Below, in pieces: positions 27,726 to 36,169 of a DNA stretch of 64,000 bases. The stretch spans positions 1,452,501-1,516,500 of the forward strand of contig NZ_LT906457.1 of NCBI RefSeq assembly GCF_900186965.1, given 5' to 3'. This DNA is from Legionella spiritensis. Lineage in GTDB: Bacteria > Pseudomonadota > Gammaproteobacteria > Legionellales > Legionellaceae. The position numbers were made by a program, and so were the translations under genes. Position 1 is the stretch's first letter. Each line of letters starts with the position of its first letter. A model generated the notes under the pieces. The model did no database searches, had not been told where the DNA came from, and saw nothing but the letters and a program-made list of their open reading frames with translations.

Positions 27726-27902
27726 TGGTGTTTATCAGATCATAACGCAGCCACAATCTAATTGTTAGCAGCTTTGCCCTGGTATTTCGACCCCAATGTA
27801 AGATGTAATTTAATCAACAAAATGATTTTATGTTGATCCTGTTAATCGCAAAATAAACACATAATATAATTGCCATCTTTTTTATAATAAGTTGGGGTTT
27901 GG

Positions 27903-28325
27903 ATGTTTAAATTTATCTATATAGTTCCGAGAAATAGCAATTGTTATACTGAAAATCAAGGGGGAACAGGAAAACAATTTGTAATTCCCGGTTCTTTATT
28001 GAATCGAGAGAACTGTGTGGAATTTGGTCAAGCATGGTGTAAACAGGAAGGCTGTGAGGAAAGTGACGCTCGGATTGTTCAAATTTATTTGAGTGAAGAG
28101 CAGTATAAAGCCCTAAAACATCAGAGTACTTATATAGATGAAACGTCTTTAAATAAAATTCTGACTGAAAACAATAAGGCCAAACTTGGAAATCCTCCGT
28201 CATTAAAGCATATTGCCGCAAAATTTCTGGCAGACCGATCAGATTTCTTTAAAAGAATAAAATCAAGAGCGACTGGCGATGCAATAGAATTGGTTGAAGA
28301 AATTAATAACAGACGATGTTTGTAA
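27903..28325 (+). CDS. Hypothetical protein
   Basis: Not recognised. 140 aa, soluble, mixed alpha/beta, with the acidic/Gln-rich segment GCEESDARIVQIYLSEEQYK in the middle and a basic helix near the C terminus (FLADRSDFFKRIKSRATG). TGGGGTTTGG precedes the ATG. It stands alone between a miniature element and the tRNA-Thr gene, and is plus-strand like the tRNA. Confidence 0.55.
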   Translation: MFKFIYIVPRNSNCYTENQGGTGKQFVIPGSLLNRENCVEFGQAWCKQEGCEESDARIVQIYLSEEQYKALKHQSTYIDETSLNKILTENNKAKLGNPPSLKHIAAKFLADRSDFFKRIKSRATGDAIELVEEINNRRCL

Positions 28326-28490
28326 TGACGAAGTTACAATTCGTTTAAATCCAGTCTCTCCGGTGTGTGTCGTCACTAGACGCCCTAGCCAGGATTTATC
28401 TATTTCAGACTACAAAAGATATTTGTTTGGTTCCTTTTTTGTAATGAAATCTTGCAGAGAAGCGATGCTGAATATATACTCGCGTACGTT

Positions 28491-28563
28491 GCCGTTGTAG
28501 CTCAGTCGGTAGAGCAATTGATTCGTAATCAATAGGTCTGCGGTTCGATTCCGCACAACGGCA
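28491..28563 (+). tRNA. tRNA-Thr (anticodon CGT)
   Basis: A 73-nt cloverleaf: acceptor GCCGTTG pairs with CAACGGC (28556-28562), the D arm GCTCAGTCGGTAGAGC, anticodon stem ATTGA/TCAAT around TTCGTAA with anticodon CGT at 28524-28526, T arm TGCGGTTCGATTCCGCA, discriminator A. CCA is not encoded. The 3' half is the integration target of the element to its right. Confidence 0.96.
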
Positions 28564-28575
28564 TAGTAAAATCAA
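28521..28575 (+). repeat. attL: 55-bp direct repeat at the 3' half of tRNA-Thr
   Basis: The sequence from the anticodon loop through 12 bases beyond the tRNA end is repeated without mismatch at 39079-39133. Integration therefore left the tRNA gene intact on the left. Confidence 0.95.
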
Positions 28576-28610
28576 TAAGTTAGCAAATCCAGCCAAATTT
28601 TAAATCTTCA

Positions 28611-28630
28611 TGTGTCGAATATGTGTCGAA
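28611..28630 (+). promoter_or_regulatory. Putative integrase arm-type sites, left end
   Basis: TGTGTCGAA occurs at 28611-28619 and 28622-28630, 11 bp apart, 36 bp inside attL. The same 9-mer appears three times at the other end (38929-38959), in the same orientation and phase. Confidence 0.6.
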
Positions 28631-28748
28631 GGTTGGAGGGAATCCAGGGTACTTCACTCATCCGCATATTACCCTAACTCTCATCTTAAAAAATGGATCT
28701 ATACTCTTCTTATAAAAAACGACTCCAAATAATTGGGGTCATAATGAA

Positions 28749-29096
28749 ATGGAATTAATGATGAATCAACAAAACATGGATAAACTGGTAAATTATCTTT
28801 CGAAATTTATAAAAAATGTAAGAAGTGATTGCTCTATGTATAACCCTACTAATATTCAGTATTCTTTTTATTATACAAATATCTTTCTAGATGAAAGTGA
28901 ACAGATAGGTAGTTTTTGTGATGAACTTGTTCGTAGATTGATAATAGATAAACAAATTGTAGGGTTAGATACCAGTGATAAAAGTTATGATCCAAATAGT
29001 CCACAACAAAAGAGGTATGAAATATTTTATAATACATGGTATTCATGGAATATATTATATGATGCTCTCCAAAAAAATGGAAAAATTAAACCTTGA
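28749..29096 (+). CDS. Hypothetical protein near the left end of the island
   Basis: Not recognised. 115 aa (111 from the second ATG at 28761), rich in Tyr, Asn and Lys, soluble, mostly helical, with FYNTWYSWNILYDALQKNG at the end. No strong ribosome site. It lies between attL and the IS256-family element, so it is island cargo whose promoter side faces attL. Confidence 0.5.
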   Translation: MELMMNQQNMDKLVNYLSKFIKNVRSDCSMYNPTNIQYSFYYTNIFLDESEQIGSFCDELVRRLIIDKQIVGLDTSDKSYDPNSPQQKRYEIFYNTWYSWNILYDALQKNGKIKP

Positions 29097-29240
29097 TTTA
29101 CTTAACCACTACATCGTAAGTTTTTTTATCCGGGACAAAAGGGACAAATGGGGCATCAGCACTGCTTATGGGCTAAAGTGCCATAGCCCAAATTAGCGTA
29201 GCATAATGTGGGAACTGACTACCCGAACTACACATCTTCG

Positions 29241-30563
29241 GAGTCTGTAAAATTTTCTGTGTAACTAGCCATTCCATTATTCAGTAACTCTATCACCGAA
29301 TTCGATCATAAACCGATTCATAGCTGGCTTCCAGTTGTGGATCGGCATTGTCCATTTCCGAGCAATTCGTTCAATCGCAAGATAGAGCAATTTAAAAACT
29401 GATTCGTCAGATGGGAACATTCTTTTATTTTTAATTACCTTTCGCAAAGTCATATTCAACGATTCGATGGCATTTGTCGTATATATGGCTCGACGGATGT
29501 CAGCTGGATAATCAAAAAATGGGGTAATACGTATCCAGTCTCTGCGCCATGAGGAGCTTATGGATGGGTATTGGTCGTCCCATTTCTCAGAAAATGCTTC
29601 CAGCGCCATTTCAGCCTCAATGAGTGTTTTGGCACTGTAGATTGTTTTTAAATCAGCAGCAAGGATTTTACGGTCTTTCCAGCTGACATAAGCCAATGAA
29701 TTTCGAATTTTGTGTACAATGCAAAGCTGAACTTTAGCGTGTGGATATACTGTTTCAATGGCTTCTGGAAAGCCAGTAAGTCCATCAACACACGCAATAA
29801 ATATTTCATCCAGGCCACGATTTTTTATATCTGTCAGTACGTTTAGCCAAAATTTTGCGCCTTCATTTTGGCTAATCCACATGCCCAGAAGTTCTTTGTA
29901 GCCATCTGTATTAACACCCAATGCCAAATAGACGGATTTGTTAATAATACCTTTGTCAGTCTTTACTTTAACGACAATACAATCCAAATAAACAATGGGG
30001 AAGCAACTATCCAGAGGCCTTGCCTGCCAGGCACGTACATCTGATAAAACCGCGTCTGTCACGCTTGAAATCAATGTGGGTGATATGGTTGTACCATAGA
30101 TTTCTTCAAGCTCGCTTTGGATGTCGCGTGTACTTAAACCTCGGGCATAAAATGAAATGATTTTTTCATCAAGACCATCAAAGCGGGTAGCGTATTTAGG
30201 GATAATATGAGGTTCAAATGTGCCTGTTCGGTCACGTGGCACCGCAATTTCCATTTCGCCTTCATTAACCTGAATAGTCTTCTTGCTGTACCCATTACGG
30301 CTGTTGCTTTTGCGTTCAACAGCCTTGGCATGCTTGTCATAGCCTAAATGATGCGTAAGTTCTCCGGATAGCGCAGCCTCTAAGCCTCGACGCTTTAGCT
30401 GTTTAAAAAACTCAGTGAAGTCTTCTTGCGTTTTACACGTCTTGGCTATTTCCTGAGCCAATTCATCTATATCATGAGTCATAGTTTGTCTCTTCTTCAA
30501 TGCCTGTCTGAAAATAGGCAGATTATATACTATGACCAATTACACAAAATTATTTACAGACCC
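29241..30563 (-). mobile_element. IS256-family insertion sequence with 8-bp target duplication
   Basis: A 1323-bp element with imperfect inverted ends GAGTCTGTAAAATTTTCTGT (left) and, read inward, GGGTCTGTAAATAATTTTGT (right), 19 of 24 terminal bases matching. Flanked by the direct repeat CATCTTCG at 29233-29240 and 30564-30571, the 8-bp duplication expected of IS256. It has inserted into non-coding DNA of the island. Confidence 0.95.
29277..30482 (-). CDS. IS256-family transposase
   Basis: Mutator-type DDE transposase, 401 aa from the ATG at 30482; an in-frame ATG at 30539 lies upstream but MTHDIDELAQEIAKT is the natural beginning. Family signatures: SRNGYSKKTI near residue 60, FPIVYLDCIVVKV (first Asp), ACVDGLTGFPEAIE (second Asp), VQLCIVHKIRNSLAYV, and TTNAIESLNMTLRK (Glu). 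The frame is intact and the ends are present, so the element could be active. Confidence 0.95.
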   Translation of the reverse strand: MTHDIDELAQEIAKTCKTQEDFTEFFKQLKRRGLEAALSGELTHHLGYDKHAKAVERKSNSRNGYSKKTIQVNEGEMEIAVPRDRTGTFEPHIIPKYATRFDGLDEKIISFYARGLSTRDIQSELEEIYGTTISPTLISSVTDAVLSDVRAWQARPLDSCFPIVYLDCIVVKVKTDKGIINKSVYLALGVNTDGYKELLGMWISQNEGAKFWLNVLTDIKNRGLDEIFIACVDGLTGFPEAIETVYPHAKVQLCIVHKIRNSLAYVSWKDRKILAADLKTIYSAKTLIEAEMALEAFSEKWDDQYPSISSSWRRDWIRITPFFDYPADIRRAIYTTNAIESLNMTLRKVIKNKRMFPSDESVFKLLYLAIERIARKWTMPIHNWKPAMNRFMIEFGDRVTE

Positions 30564-30637
30564 CATCTTCGCCTAATCCGGGCTCCATTACTACTTCCTA
30601 AATAAGTGTTCTAAACATAAGTTCAAACTATTTATTC

Positions 30638-30901
30638 CTAATTCTTTTCTATATGAATAGCAAATAAGTACTTTTCGGGATATTTTTCTTGATCAAAAAC
30701 TTGAAATTTTACATTATCGCCTTCCTCTAAAAAGAGCGTTTCTTCATCATGTTTTCCATATAGTTTATCTTCGTTATGTTTTATATCTCCTAAATGACAA
30801 AAGTAAATTTTTTTATCATCACCTTGTATTTTAAAACTATGCGGGTTTCCATCTTCTTTATCGGTATTCGCCTTAAGAACTGTTCCTGTGACCCATTCCA
30901 T
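30638..30901 (-). CDS. Small soluble protein, possibly OB-fold
   Basis: 87 aa, beta-strand-rich, beginning MEWVTGTVLKANTDKEDG with HSFKIQGDDKKIYFCHLGDI in the middle and a strongly acidic centre. The pattern of a glycine-started strand followed by basic/aromatic strands resembles cold-shock or S1-like OB folds, but the classic RNP motifs are missing, so this is only a suggestion. AAGGAGAT lies 6 bases before the ATG, which supports it as a real gene. It lies downstream of the DUF927 gene on the same strand. Confidence 0.6.
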   Translation of the reverse strand: MEWVTGTVLKANTDKEDGNPHSFKIQGDDKKIYFCHLGDIKHNEDKLYGKHDEETLFLEEGDNVKFQVFDQEKYPEKYLFAIHIEKN

Positions 30902-31068
30902 AATGATCTCCTTATCTAATCACATAAATTCATTCTCTATGCTATATTCTAGCTCAAAATTTGAACAGTATTGTTGTAGCCATTATCTAGGTGCATCCGT
31001 AATACAGGGTAAATCCCTGGGCAAATCCGAGACAACAAAATAGATCTTTCACAGACTTAGAAAAAATG

Positions 31069-31160
31069 GTGGAACAAATGGGACAAGTGGAACAACTTCA
31101 TGATTACTGGGCTAGCGACGTTCCACAATCAAAATCAACAGTGGAACGGGTGGGACAATT
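31069..31160. repeat. GTGGAAC/TGGGAC repeat cluster, left
   Basis: The 25 bp at 31069-31093 is GTGGAAC, then TGGGAC, then GTGGAAC. The exact inverse complement of this 25-mer lies at 34738-34762. Further related units are GTTCCAC at 31120-31126 and GTGGAACGGGTGGGAC at 31141-31156. It lies just beyond the end of the DUF927 gene. Confidence 0.75.
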
Positions 31161-32913
31161 AATAGTCGTCTGACCAGACTTTCTCAGTAAAAACATAACA
31201 TCTGGGAATTCCAACCCCTCTAATTCTTCGTTTTTGAGAGGCTTTGCCGTCATTACCAGGGATTATCCAGCCAGCATCGATGAGCACCTTATTCACCATT
31301 TTAGGATTGAATCCTTGACAGATTTCATTTCTGTAGACTTCTGATAAAACCAAAAAGATACGAAAACCTGCATTATCAGTATGAAAAAATCCAGCTCGAT
31401 TATAGACTCGTTCGTTATTCGGGTTATTTTCACTTTCAAACCGACTAGCGCCTTCTTTTTCAAAAAATGCTCGGACTTGCGATAGGATGGCTCTGTCTTC
31501 TCGATTACCATGCTCCCCAAAATCCTCTAACCAGGCATTAAAGCATTTTTCCGCTGCCTGATACGCTGCTCCACGGTTCCATCCGGTTAATTCATAATGA
31601 CTCGTTAATTCTCCAGCCATGGCAACCAAAGCGAAGCGTCTGGCTACCCGTTGAATTTGACCAGAATGATCGGGTCTTGTTATCTTCTCTACAAATTGTT
31701 GAATTTTCTTGGTGAGTAGGGGAATTAATTCAGATTGATGATTCACAATTTTATGAAGCCATGCCTTCCCCACCGCACCATAACATTGATTAGCCGCTTT
31801 TTTTAAAGCGAGTGACATGGCAGTAGGGTTTTCATGGTCATGTAATTCTTCGAATAACCCCATCTGAGCACCAGCATCAGCCTCAATATCCGCCAAACGA
31901 ATTTCCTGCCCTGCATTACATCGCTGTCCAGCTTTAGCCATTAAAGAGGTTAGCGATTCCTCTCCAGCCGATAAAAAGAGCAAAGACCATTGCATGGCTT
32001 GCCTTGCTGTACCACAACGAGAGGCGCGTGTTTTACCTTGACCATTAGCAAGCAGATAAGCACATTCACCCGCATCTTTGGGATCTATCTGGCTAAGCTC
32101 ATCCAAGATTAACAACCCATCATTATGCAGAGCTGCTAATCCTTCCAAACCATTAGCCGTACTTCGCCATAACCGTATATAACTATCTGGCTTACCCCAA
32201 ACAGAAGCAGCCACTTTCAAAGCGGTTGTTTTACCAGACGAAGAAGCGCCGCGGAAATGAAAGCCTCCAGAGTCTTCACCAACAAGCTTGGCAAGGCTTG
32301 GTGCAAAGGCAGTTGAAATCGCAAATATTAATCGAGAGTTGCCATCTGCCAATCGGGCAACAGAATTTTGCCATTCTTCAACGCTACCAGCAACGGATAA
32401 TCCCGGTTCAAGACTGTTCGCATTTTGAAAAACGATTTGATCGCTATATTGTCCTATGGCTTCATTAGCAGTAATAAACACATTGTCATACCAGCCCAGT
32501 TTATCAACACAACGAGCTCGGTCTTCAACTGGGAATACCTGAATGTAAGATGTTAATAAATCCCGAGCCGCTTTACTGGGTGAAATGGTCAATCCCAAGC
32601 TTGCCAGTTCTCGTCTTACATCACTGGAATCTCCTTGCAATAAAGCCAAAGGCATCGCCCATTGATGTTTAATGCCATCGTCATCGACCCACTCAAGCAA
32701 GCGTCCCCACTCACCACTATTAGCATCACGAGTCTTGGCAACCACATACAAAGAAGAACAGATCCACCGCGGTGGCAGTTCATTATTGTCTTTATCTTTA
32801 CCAATAAAAATGACCCCATCCGATGTTAATTGAAAACACCCGCCAGCATATTGAAACGTTTTGATTCGTTTAGACTGTTTAAAGTCGACATGATATATTT
32901 GATTCGAATTCAT
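31159..32913 (-). CDS. DUF927-domain helicase/primase-like ATPase
   Basis: 584 aa from ATG 32913 (GGAGAAA upstream; the in-frame TTG at 32931 is less likely). An N-terminal region (about 1-190) with PPRWICSSLYVVAKTRD and HQWAMPLALLQGDS leads to an ATPase core with Walker A FRGASSSGKTTAL, the Walker-B-like LLILDELSQIDP, and arginine-rich segments (TRASRCGTARQAMQW). This is the DUF927 family found in phage and integrative elements, where it acts as a replicative helicase or primase partner. With the adjoining HTH gene and repeat clusters it probably forms the replication module. A truncated second copy lies at 35597-36127. Confidence 0.82.
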   Translation of the reverse strand: MNSNQIYHVDFKQSKRIKTFQYAGGCFQLTSDGVIFIGKDKDNNELPPRWICSSLYVVAKTRDANSGEWGRLLEWVDDDGIKHQWAMPLALLQGDSSDVRRELASLGLTISPSKAARDLLTSYIQVFPVEDRARCVDKLGWYDNVFITANEAIGQYSDQIVFQNANSLEPGLSVAGSVEEWQNSVARLADGNSRLIFAISTAFAPSLAKLVGEDSGGFHFRGASSSGKTTALKVAASVWGKPDSYIRLWRSTANGLEGLAALHNDGLLILDELSQIDPKDAGECAYLLANGQGKTRASRCGTARQAMQWSLLFLSAGEESLTSLMAKAGQRCNAGQEIRLADIEADAGAQMGLFEELHDHENPTAMSLALKKAANQCYGAVGKAWLHKIVNHQSELIPLLTKKIQQFVEKITRPDHSGQIQRVARRFALVAMAGELTSHYELTGWNRGAAYQAAEKCFNAWLEDFGEHGNREDRAILSQVRAFFEKEGASRFESENNPNNERVYNRAGFFHTDNAGFRIFLVLSEVYRNEICQGFNPKMVNKVLIDAGWIIPGNDGKASQKRRIRGVGIPRCYVFTEKVWSDDY

Positions 32914-32990
32914 ATTCTTTTTCTCCAACAACCATTATCGGAAGGTGCCAGCCTTCCAATCGTTCAACCAAAATGAAAGAGCAACCAGAG

Positions 32991-33239
32991 TTAACCGGCT
33001 TCGCGGTTAACGTAATGGACACGCTGTTGTTGGAGAAATGTAAGAATATCTTCTTTACGATATCGGACAGTTCGACCAATTTTAATATAAGGCACACCCT
33101 GACCCGCCCAACGGTTGCGTTCGAGCAAATGCGTTGAGCAATCAAGCACAGCAGCTAAGGTTTTTTGATCGAAAAGAGTGGATTGAGGAGCAATTTCAAA
33201 TTCATTGATGAGATCAATACGCGAAGTTTTATTAGACAT
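32991..33239 (-). CDS. AlpA/excisionase-like helix-turn-helix protein
   Basis: 82 aa with FDQKTLAAVLDCSTHLLERNR followed by GVPYIKIGRTVRYRKEDIL, the winged-helix pattern of MerR-like excisionases and AlpA regulators. Such proteins control integrase expression or excision in P4-type elements. It precedes the DUF927 gene on the same strand with a 77-bp gap. The ATG at 33239 has GAGGTAAC upstream. Confidence 0.85.
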   Translation of the reverse strand: MSNKTSRIDLINEFEIAPQSTLFDQKTLAAVLDCSTHLLERNRWAGQGVPYIKIGRTVRYRKEDILTFLQQQRVHYVNREAG

Positions 33240-33746
33240 GGTGTTACCTCGTAGTTAATAGAATTTTCATGGCATTCATAATGCCGTTTATGTGGCTTTT
33301 TCCTTAAATCCATAAACTGAAAATCCCAGTAACATACTGGTAAATATTCATCCTAAATCCATAAAGCTTTAAAGCCATATTTATAAAGCTTTTTAAAACA
33401 ACGGTTAAATTATTACTTGGTTTAAAAATGTAAGTCAACAATTGAAAACAAATTAAAAGAAATTGTAAATATATAGACCAAATATCGCTGAAATGTCCCA
33501 CCCGCTTCACCATCCATTTTGACTGTGGGACGTCGATAGACAAGTAACCATGAGGGTGTACCACCTGTACCACAAGTTCCACTAATTAATACATTTAAAC
33601 GAATCGCCATTAAAAAGCATTAGTTTTTTTGCAGACTCACAAGTTTTTGATCACCACATCAAGAAAATGCTAAAATATTGGCCAAAAATATAAGTGACCT
33701 TAATTTCTGCTCTTTAAAAAAGTTAACACTATGTTAAGGAGCTAAA
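33240..33746. other. AT-rich non-coding region between divergent island genes
   Basis: 507 bp with no convincing gene. It contains short direct repeats (AAATCCATAAA near 33305 and 33354; ATAAAGCTTT at 33361 and 33383) and, at 33490-33590, further TGGGAC/GTGGAAC-type units (GTCCCACCCG, GTACCACCTGTACCACAAG). Low G+C content, short repeats and the neighbouring DUF927/HTH genes make it a candidate replication origin or control region, though this is inference. Short frames that read through it are repeat shadows. Confidence 0.4.
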
Positions 33747-34424
33747 ATGGATGATTGGTTTAAGATGATTGATTTATTGTGGTTGCCAGGTTTATGTTTA
33801 GCATTTGGTTTTATTTCAGGAATATTTACAAGAAAATATATTAAACCTAGCCTAGCGGCTGAAAATTATGGAGAAGCTCAAGTTAGGGAAACCCTGGCAA
33901 GGTATTGTGAAAATCGAGAGGCTCATGTTCTGAGCAATGTTACCTTACGTTTACAGAATGAAACCACCCAGATTGATCATATCTTGGTTACTACGAAAGG
34001 AATATTCGTCATAGAAACCAAGCATTATACAGGATGGATATTTGCAGACGCCAAATCAAAATTTTGGGCTAAAATCATCTTTCGAAAGAAGTTTAGATTT
34101 CAGAATCCGATATTTCAAAATTATAAGCATGTTAACGCGGTACAAAAGCTTTTTGAATTCTTAAAACCTCACCTTATTCATAATATTGTTGTTTTTAGTG
34201 GCAATGCTGAATTTAAAACGGCTATACCAGATCAAGTATGTTCTATAGAGCAATTAATCCCGACAATAGAACAATATTCGGAACAAGTTATCAGTTTAAA
34301 CCGTATTCAGTTTTGTGTTGGACGGTTAGAGTATATGCGCCTAGAATTAACACGACAAACTGATATAGAGCATCAGGAATATTTAACGAAAAGGTTTGGT
34401 CAAAAGCAAGAGCTGCAAATGTAG
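33747..34424 (+). CDS. NERD-domain (nuclease-related) membrane-anchored protein
   Basis: 225 aa. Residues ~8-28 are one membrane helix. A NERD domain of the restriction-endonuclease-like fold follows (about 40-160), with VLSNVTLRL, the TTQIDHILVTTKGIFVIETK core (Asp, then Glu-x-Lys, the expected catalytic residues) and a DAKSKFWAKI stretch. The C-terminal ~60 residues are helical. AAGGAG precedes the ATG. NERD proteins occur on plasmids and islands; a DNA-processing or defence role is plausible, but the specific role is unknown. Confidence 0.82.
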   Translation: MDDWFKMIDLLWLPGLCLAFGFISGIFTRKYIKPSLAAENYGEAQVRETLARYCENREAHVLSNVTLRLQNETTQIDHILVTTKGIFVIETKHYTGWIFADAKSKFWAKIIFRKKFRFQNPIFQNYKHVNAVQKLFEFLKPHLIHNIVVFSGNAEFKTAIPDQVCSIEQLIPTIEQYSEQVISLNRIQFCVGRLEYMRLELTRQTDIEHQEYLTKRFGQKQELQM

Positions 34425-34488
34425 TTCACAGTAGCGAAGCATATTCGGGCTACAATCTACTGTTGTATTTTCAGGTAATTCTTTATGA

Positions 34489-34643
34489 TGATTCTAGAAT
34501 AGAATAAGTCATTTTTTGGGGATTCTAAAATATTATAATCTATTTTTTAGGAATTTCAGGATATTATAGCCCTATATTTGAGAACCTCAGAATACTATAA
34601 GTTATTTATTGGGAATATGAGACTATTTTAAATGATATATTTT
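34489..34643. repeat. Tandem array of five degenerate 31-bp repeats
   Basis: Units start at 34489, 34520, 34551, 34582 and 34613 with exactly 31 bp each. Shared features are an initial GGAATyTCAG-like segment, a central ATAyTATAA and a final T-rich TATTTwTTG. The two outer units are the most diverged. It is A+T-rich, non-coding and without spacers, so it is not a CRISPR array; it resembles plasmid iterons or a partition site. Confidence 0.75.
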
Positions 34644-34737
34644 TAACTCCAAAAAATTATTTTTTTGTTTTTTGTCCCACTCGTACCACAACTCTTTTTT
34701 AACGGTGGAGCGCCGCTAACCCTGTAATCATGCGGGT

Positions 34738-34762
34738 GTTCCACTTGTCCCATTTGTTCCAC
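34738..34762. repeat. Inverted exact copy of the 25-bp GTGGAAC/TGGGAC repeat
   Basis: GTTCCAC-TTG-TCCCA-TTT-GTTCCAC is the exact reverse complement of 31069-31093, 3.6 kb away. A related GTCCCACTCGTACCAC lies at 34674-34689. Together with the left cluster it brackets the DUF927, HTH and NERD genes. Confidence 0.75.
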
Positions 34763-34817
34763 GCATATTTATTATCATCTCCAAGAAAAATTAATGATGA
34801 AAAAATACTATGACGTT

Positions 34818-34846
34818 TTGCGTTATATAACGTCATGCGTTATACT
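34818..34846 (+). promoter_or_regulatory. higBA promoter with palindromic operator
   Basis: -35 TTGCGT (34818-34823) and -10 TATACT (34841-34846) with 17 bp between. A perfect 12-bp palindrome CGTTATATAACG (34821-34832) overlaps the -35, and the half-site GCGTTATA recurs at the -10. This is the expected layout for HigA autorepression. Confidence 0.65.
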
Positions 34847-34878
34847 TGCAAATAATAATAACAACATGGCATAAAAGA

Positions 34879-35160
34879 GTGATTAATAGTTTTAGCTGCA
34901 AGGAGACTAAAAAAATATTTGATGGCACGATGTCTCGTAAATTTCCACAAGACATTCAGCAACGTGCTCGAAGAAAATTGAGAATGTTAAATAATGCAAA
35001 AGCGCTCGATGACTTAAGGATACCGCCAAGTAACCATTTAGAAAAACTTGTCGGTGACAGGGTGGGGCAGCACAGCATTAAAATCAATGATCAGTGGCGT
35101 ATATGTTTTGTTTGGCAAGATGGCATTGTCCTTGATGTTGAAATAGTAGATTACCATTAG
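34879..35160 (+). CDS. higB: HigB-family toxin (RelE superfamily)
   Basis: A ribosome-dependent mRNA interferase of a type II toxin-antitoxin pair. It reads VINSFSCKETKKIFDGTMSR, then FPQDIQQRARRKLRMLNNA, LRIPPSNHLEKLVGDR, and ends QWRICFVWQDGIVLDVEIVDYH, a full HigB. By family comparison the start is the GTG at 34879 (93 aa), not the upstream ATA-region frame. Toxin-first gene order, 6 bp before the antitoxin gene, is the HigBA hallmark. Confidence 0.9.
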   Translation: MINSFSCKETKKIFDGTMSRKFPQDIQQRARRKLRMLNNAKALDDLRIPPSNHLEKLVGDRVGQHSIKINDQWRICFVWQDGIVLDVEIVDYH

Positions 35161-35166
35161 GAGTAC

Positions 35167-35493
35167 ATGATGATGAAGTTAAAAAATATCCACCCGGGTG
35201 AAATCTTGCTTGAAGAATTTTTGCTTCCAATGGAGATCAGCCAGAACAAGCTCGCGAATGATATTGGTGTGTCACCTCGGCGCATTAATGAAATCGTTCA
35301 CGGCAAGCGTTCGGTTACGGCGGACACCGATCTGAGATTATCCCGTGCACTTGGAACGTCTGAGGGTTTCTGGTTAGGGTTACAAGCTGATTATGATTTG
35401 GAGGAAAAAAAAGCCAGTCTCAAGAGTGCGTTAGGAAAAATTAAGTCTTTGGTTTCTTCTGAACCAGAGATTGGTGTTTTTGCTGGCCGGTAA
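35167..35493 (+). CDS. higA: HigA-family antitoxin
   Basis: An HTH (XRE) antitoxin of ~107 aa. It begins with LKNIHPGEILLEEFLLPMEI and has the DNA-binding helix pair QNKLANDIGVSPRRINEIVHG, with SEGFWLGLQADYDLE as the HigA C-terminal signature. Three ATG codons in a row (35167, 35170, 35173) could start it; AGGAG at 35159-35163 favours the second or third. It neutralises HigB and represses the shared promoter. Confidence 0.92.
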   Translation: MMMKLKNIHPGEILLEEFLLPMEISQNKLANDIGVSPRRINEIVHGKRSVTADTDLRLSRALGTSEGFWLGLQADYDLEEKKASLKSALGKIKSLVSSEPEIGVFAGR

Positions 35494-35596
35494 GATCAGA
35501 TTCATTTTTTAAAGGTGTATGTGAACTTCATCCAAGTCTGTTTACGGAACAATAAAAAAGAGATTAAGTGGTATGCGAAAAAATTAACGCGCTCAA

Positions 35597-36127
35597 TTGG
35601 CACCTAAATGGATATGTTCACCATTGTATGTGGTTGCCAAGACTCGTGATGCTAATAGTGGTGAGTGGGGGCGCTTGCTTGAGTGGGTCGATGATGATGG
35701 CATTAAACATCAATGGGCGATGCCCTTGTCCTTGCTGCAAGGTGATTCTTCCGATGTAAGGCGGGAGCTGGCAAGACTTGGGTTGACTATCTCACCCAAT
35801 AGAGCAGCACGTGATCTGCTTACCTCCTATTTGCAGGTTTTTCCGGTTGAAGCGCGTGCACGCTGCGTGGATAAATTAGGCTGGTATGAAGATGTCTTTG
35901 TCACCTCTTCTCAGTGTGTCGGACAGTCAACAGAAAAGATTGTATTTCAGAATACACACGCTATTGAACCCGTATTATCCTCAAAAGGCAGTATCAAAGA
36001 ATGGCGAGATTCAATAGGACGGCTTGCAGCAGGGAATTCAAGGCTGTTGTTTGCTATATCAACAGCCTTTGCGCCAACTCTGGCAAAGCTCGTTAAAGAA
36101 CTCTTAAGGCTGACCAGAAATAGGTGA
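35597..36127 (+). pseudogene. Truncated second copy of the DUF927 gene
   Basis: Codons from 35597 match residues ~50-215 of the intact DUF927 protein closely (PKWICSPLYVVAKTRDANSG against PRWICSSLYVVAKTRDANSG), but with many substitutions. The homology ends at ISTAFAPTLAKLV, just before the Walker A region, and the frame then runs into an unrelated KELLRLTRNR tail. There is no start codon or ribosome site for the fragment. It lies on the opposite strand from the intact gene, 100 bp after higA. Confidence 0.85.
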
Positions 36128-36169
36128 CATTCAATTCAAGGTAAATTAAATATTGATAGGGCACAAGTA

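Noticed and set aside
33304-33610. Small minus-strand genes in the gap upstream of the AlpA-like gene
   Set aside because: The frames overlap one another, lack ribosome sites and run across repeated TGGGAC/GTGGAAC units, so they are better explained as repeat-derived.
34489-34643. CRISPR array
   Set aside because: The five 31-bp units are contiguous and degenerate, with no unique spacers between conserved repeats, and no cas genes lie in the window.
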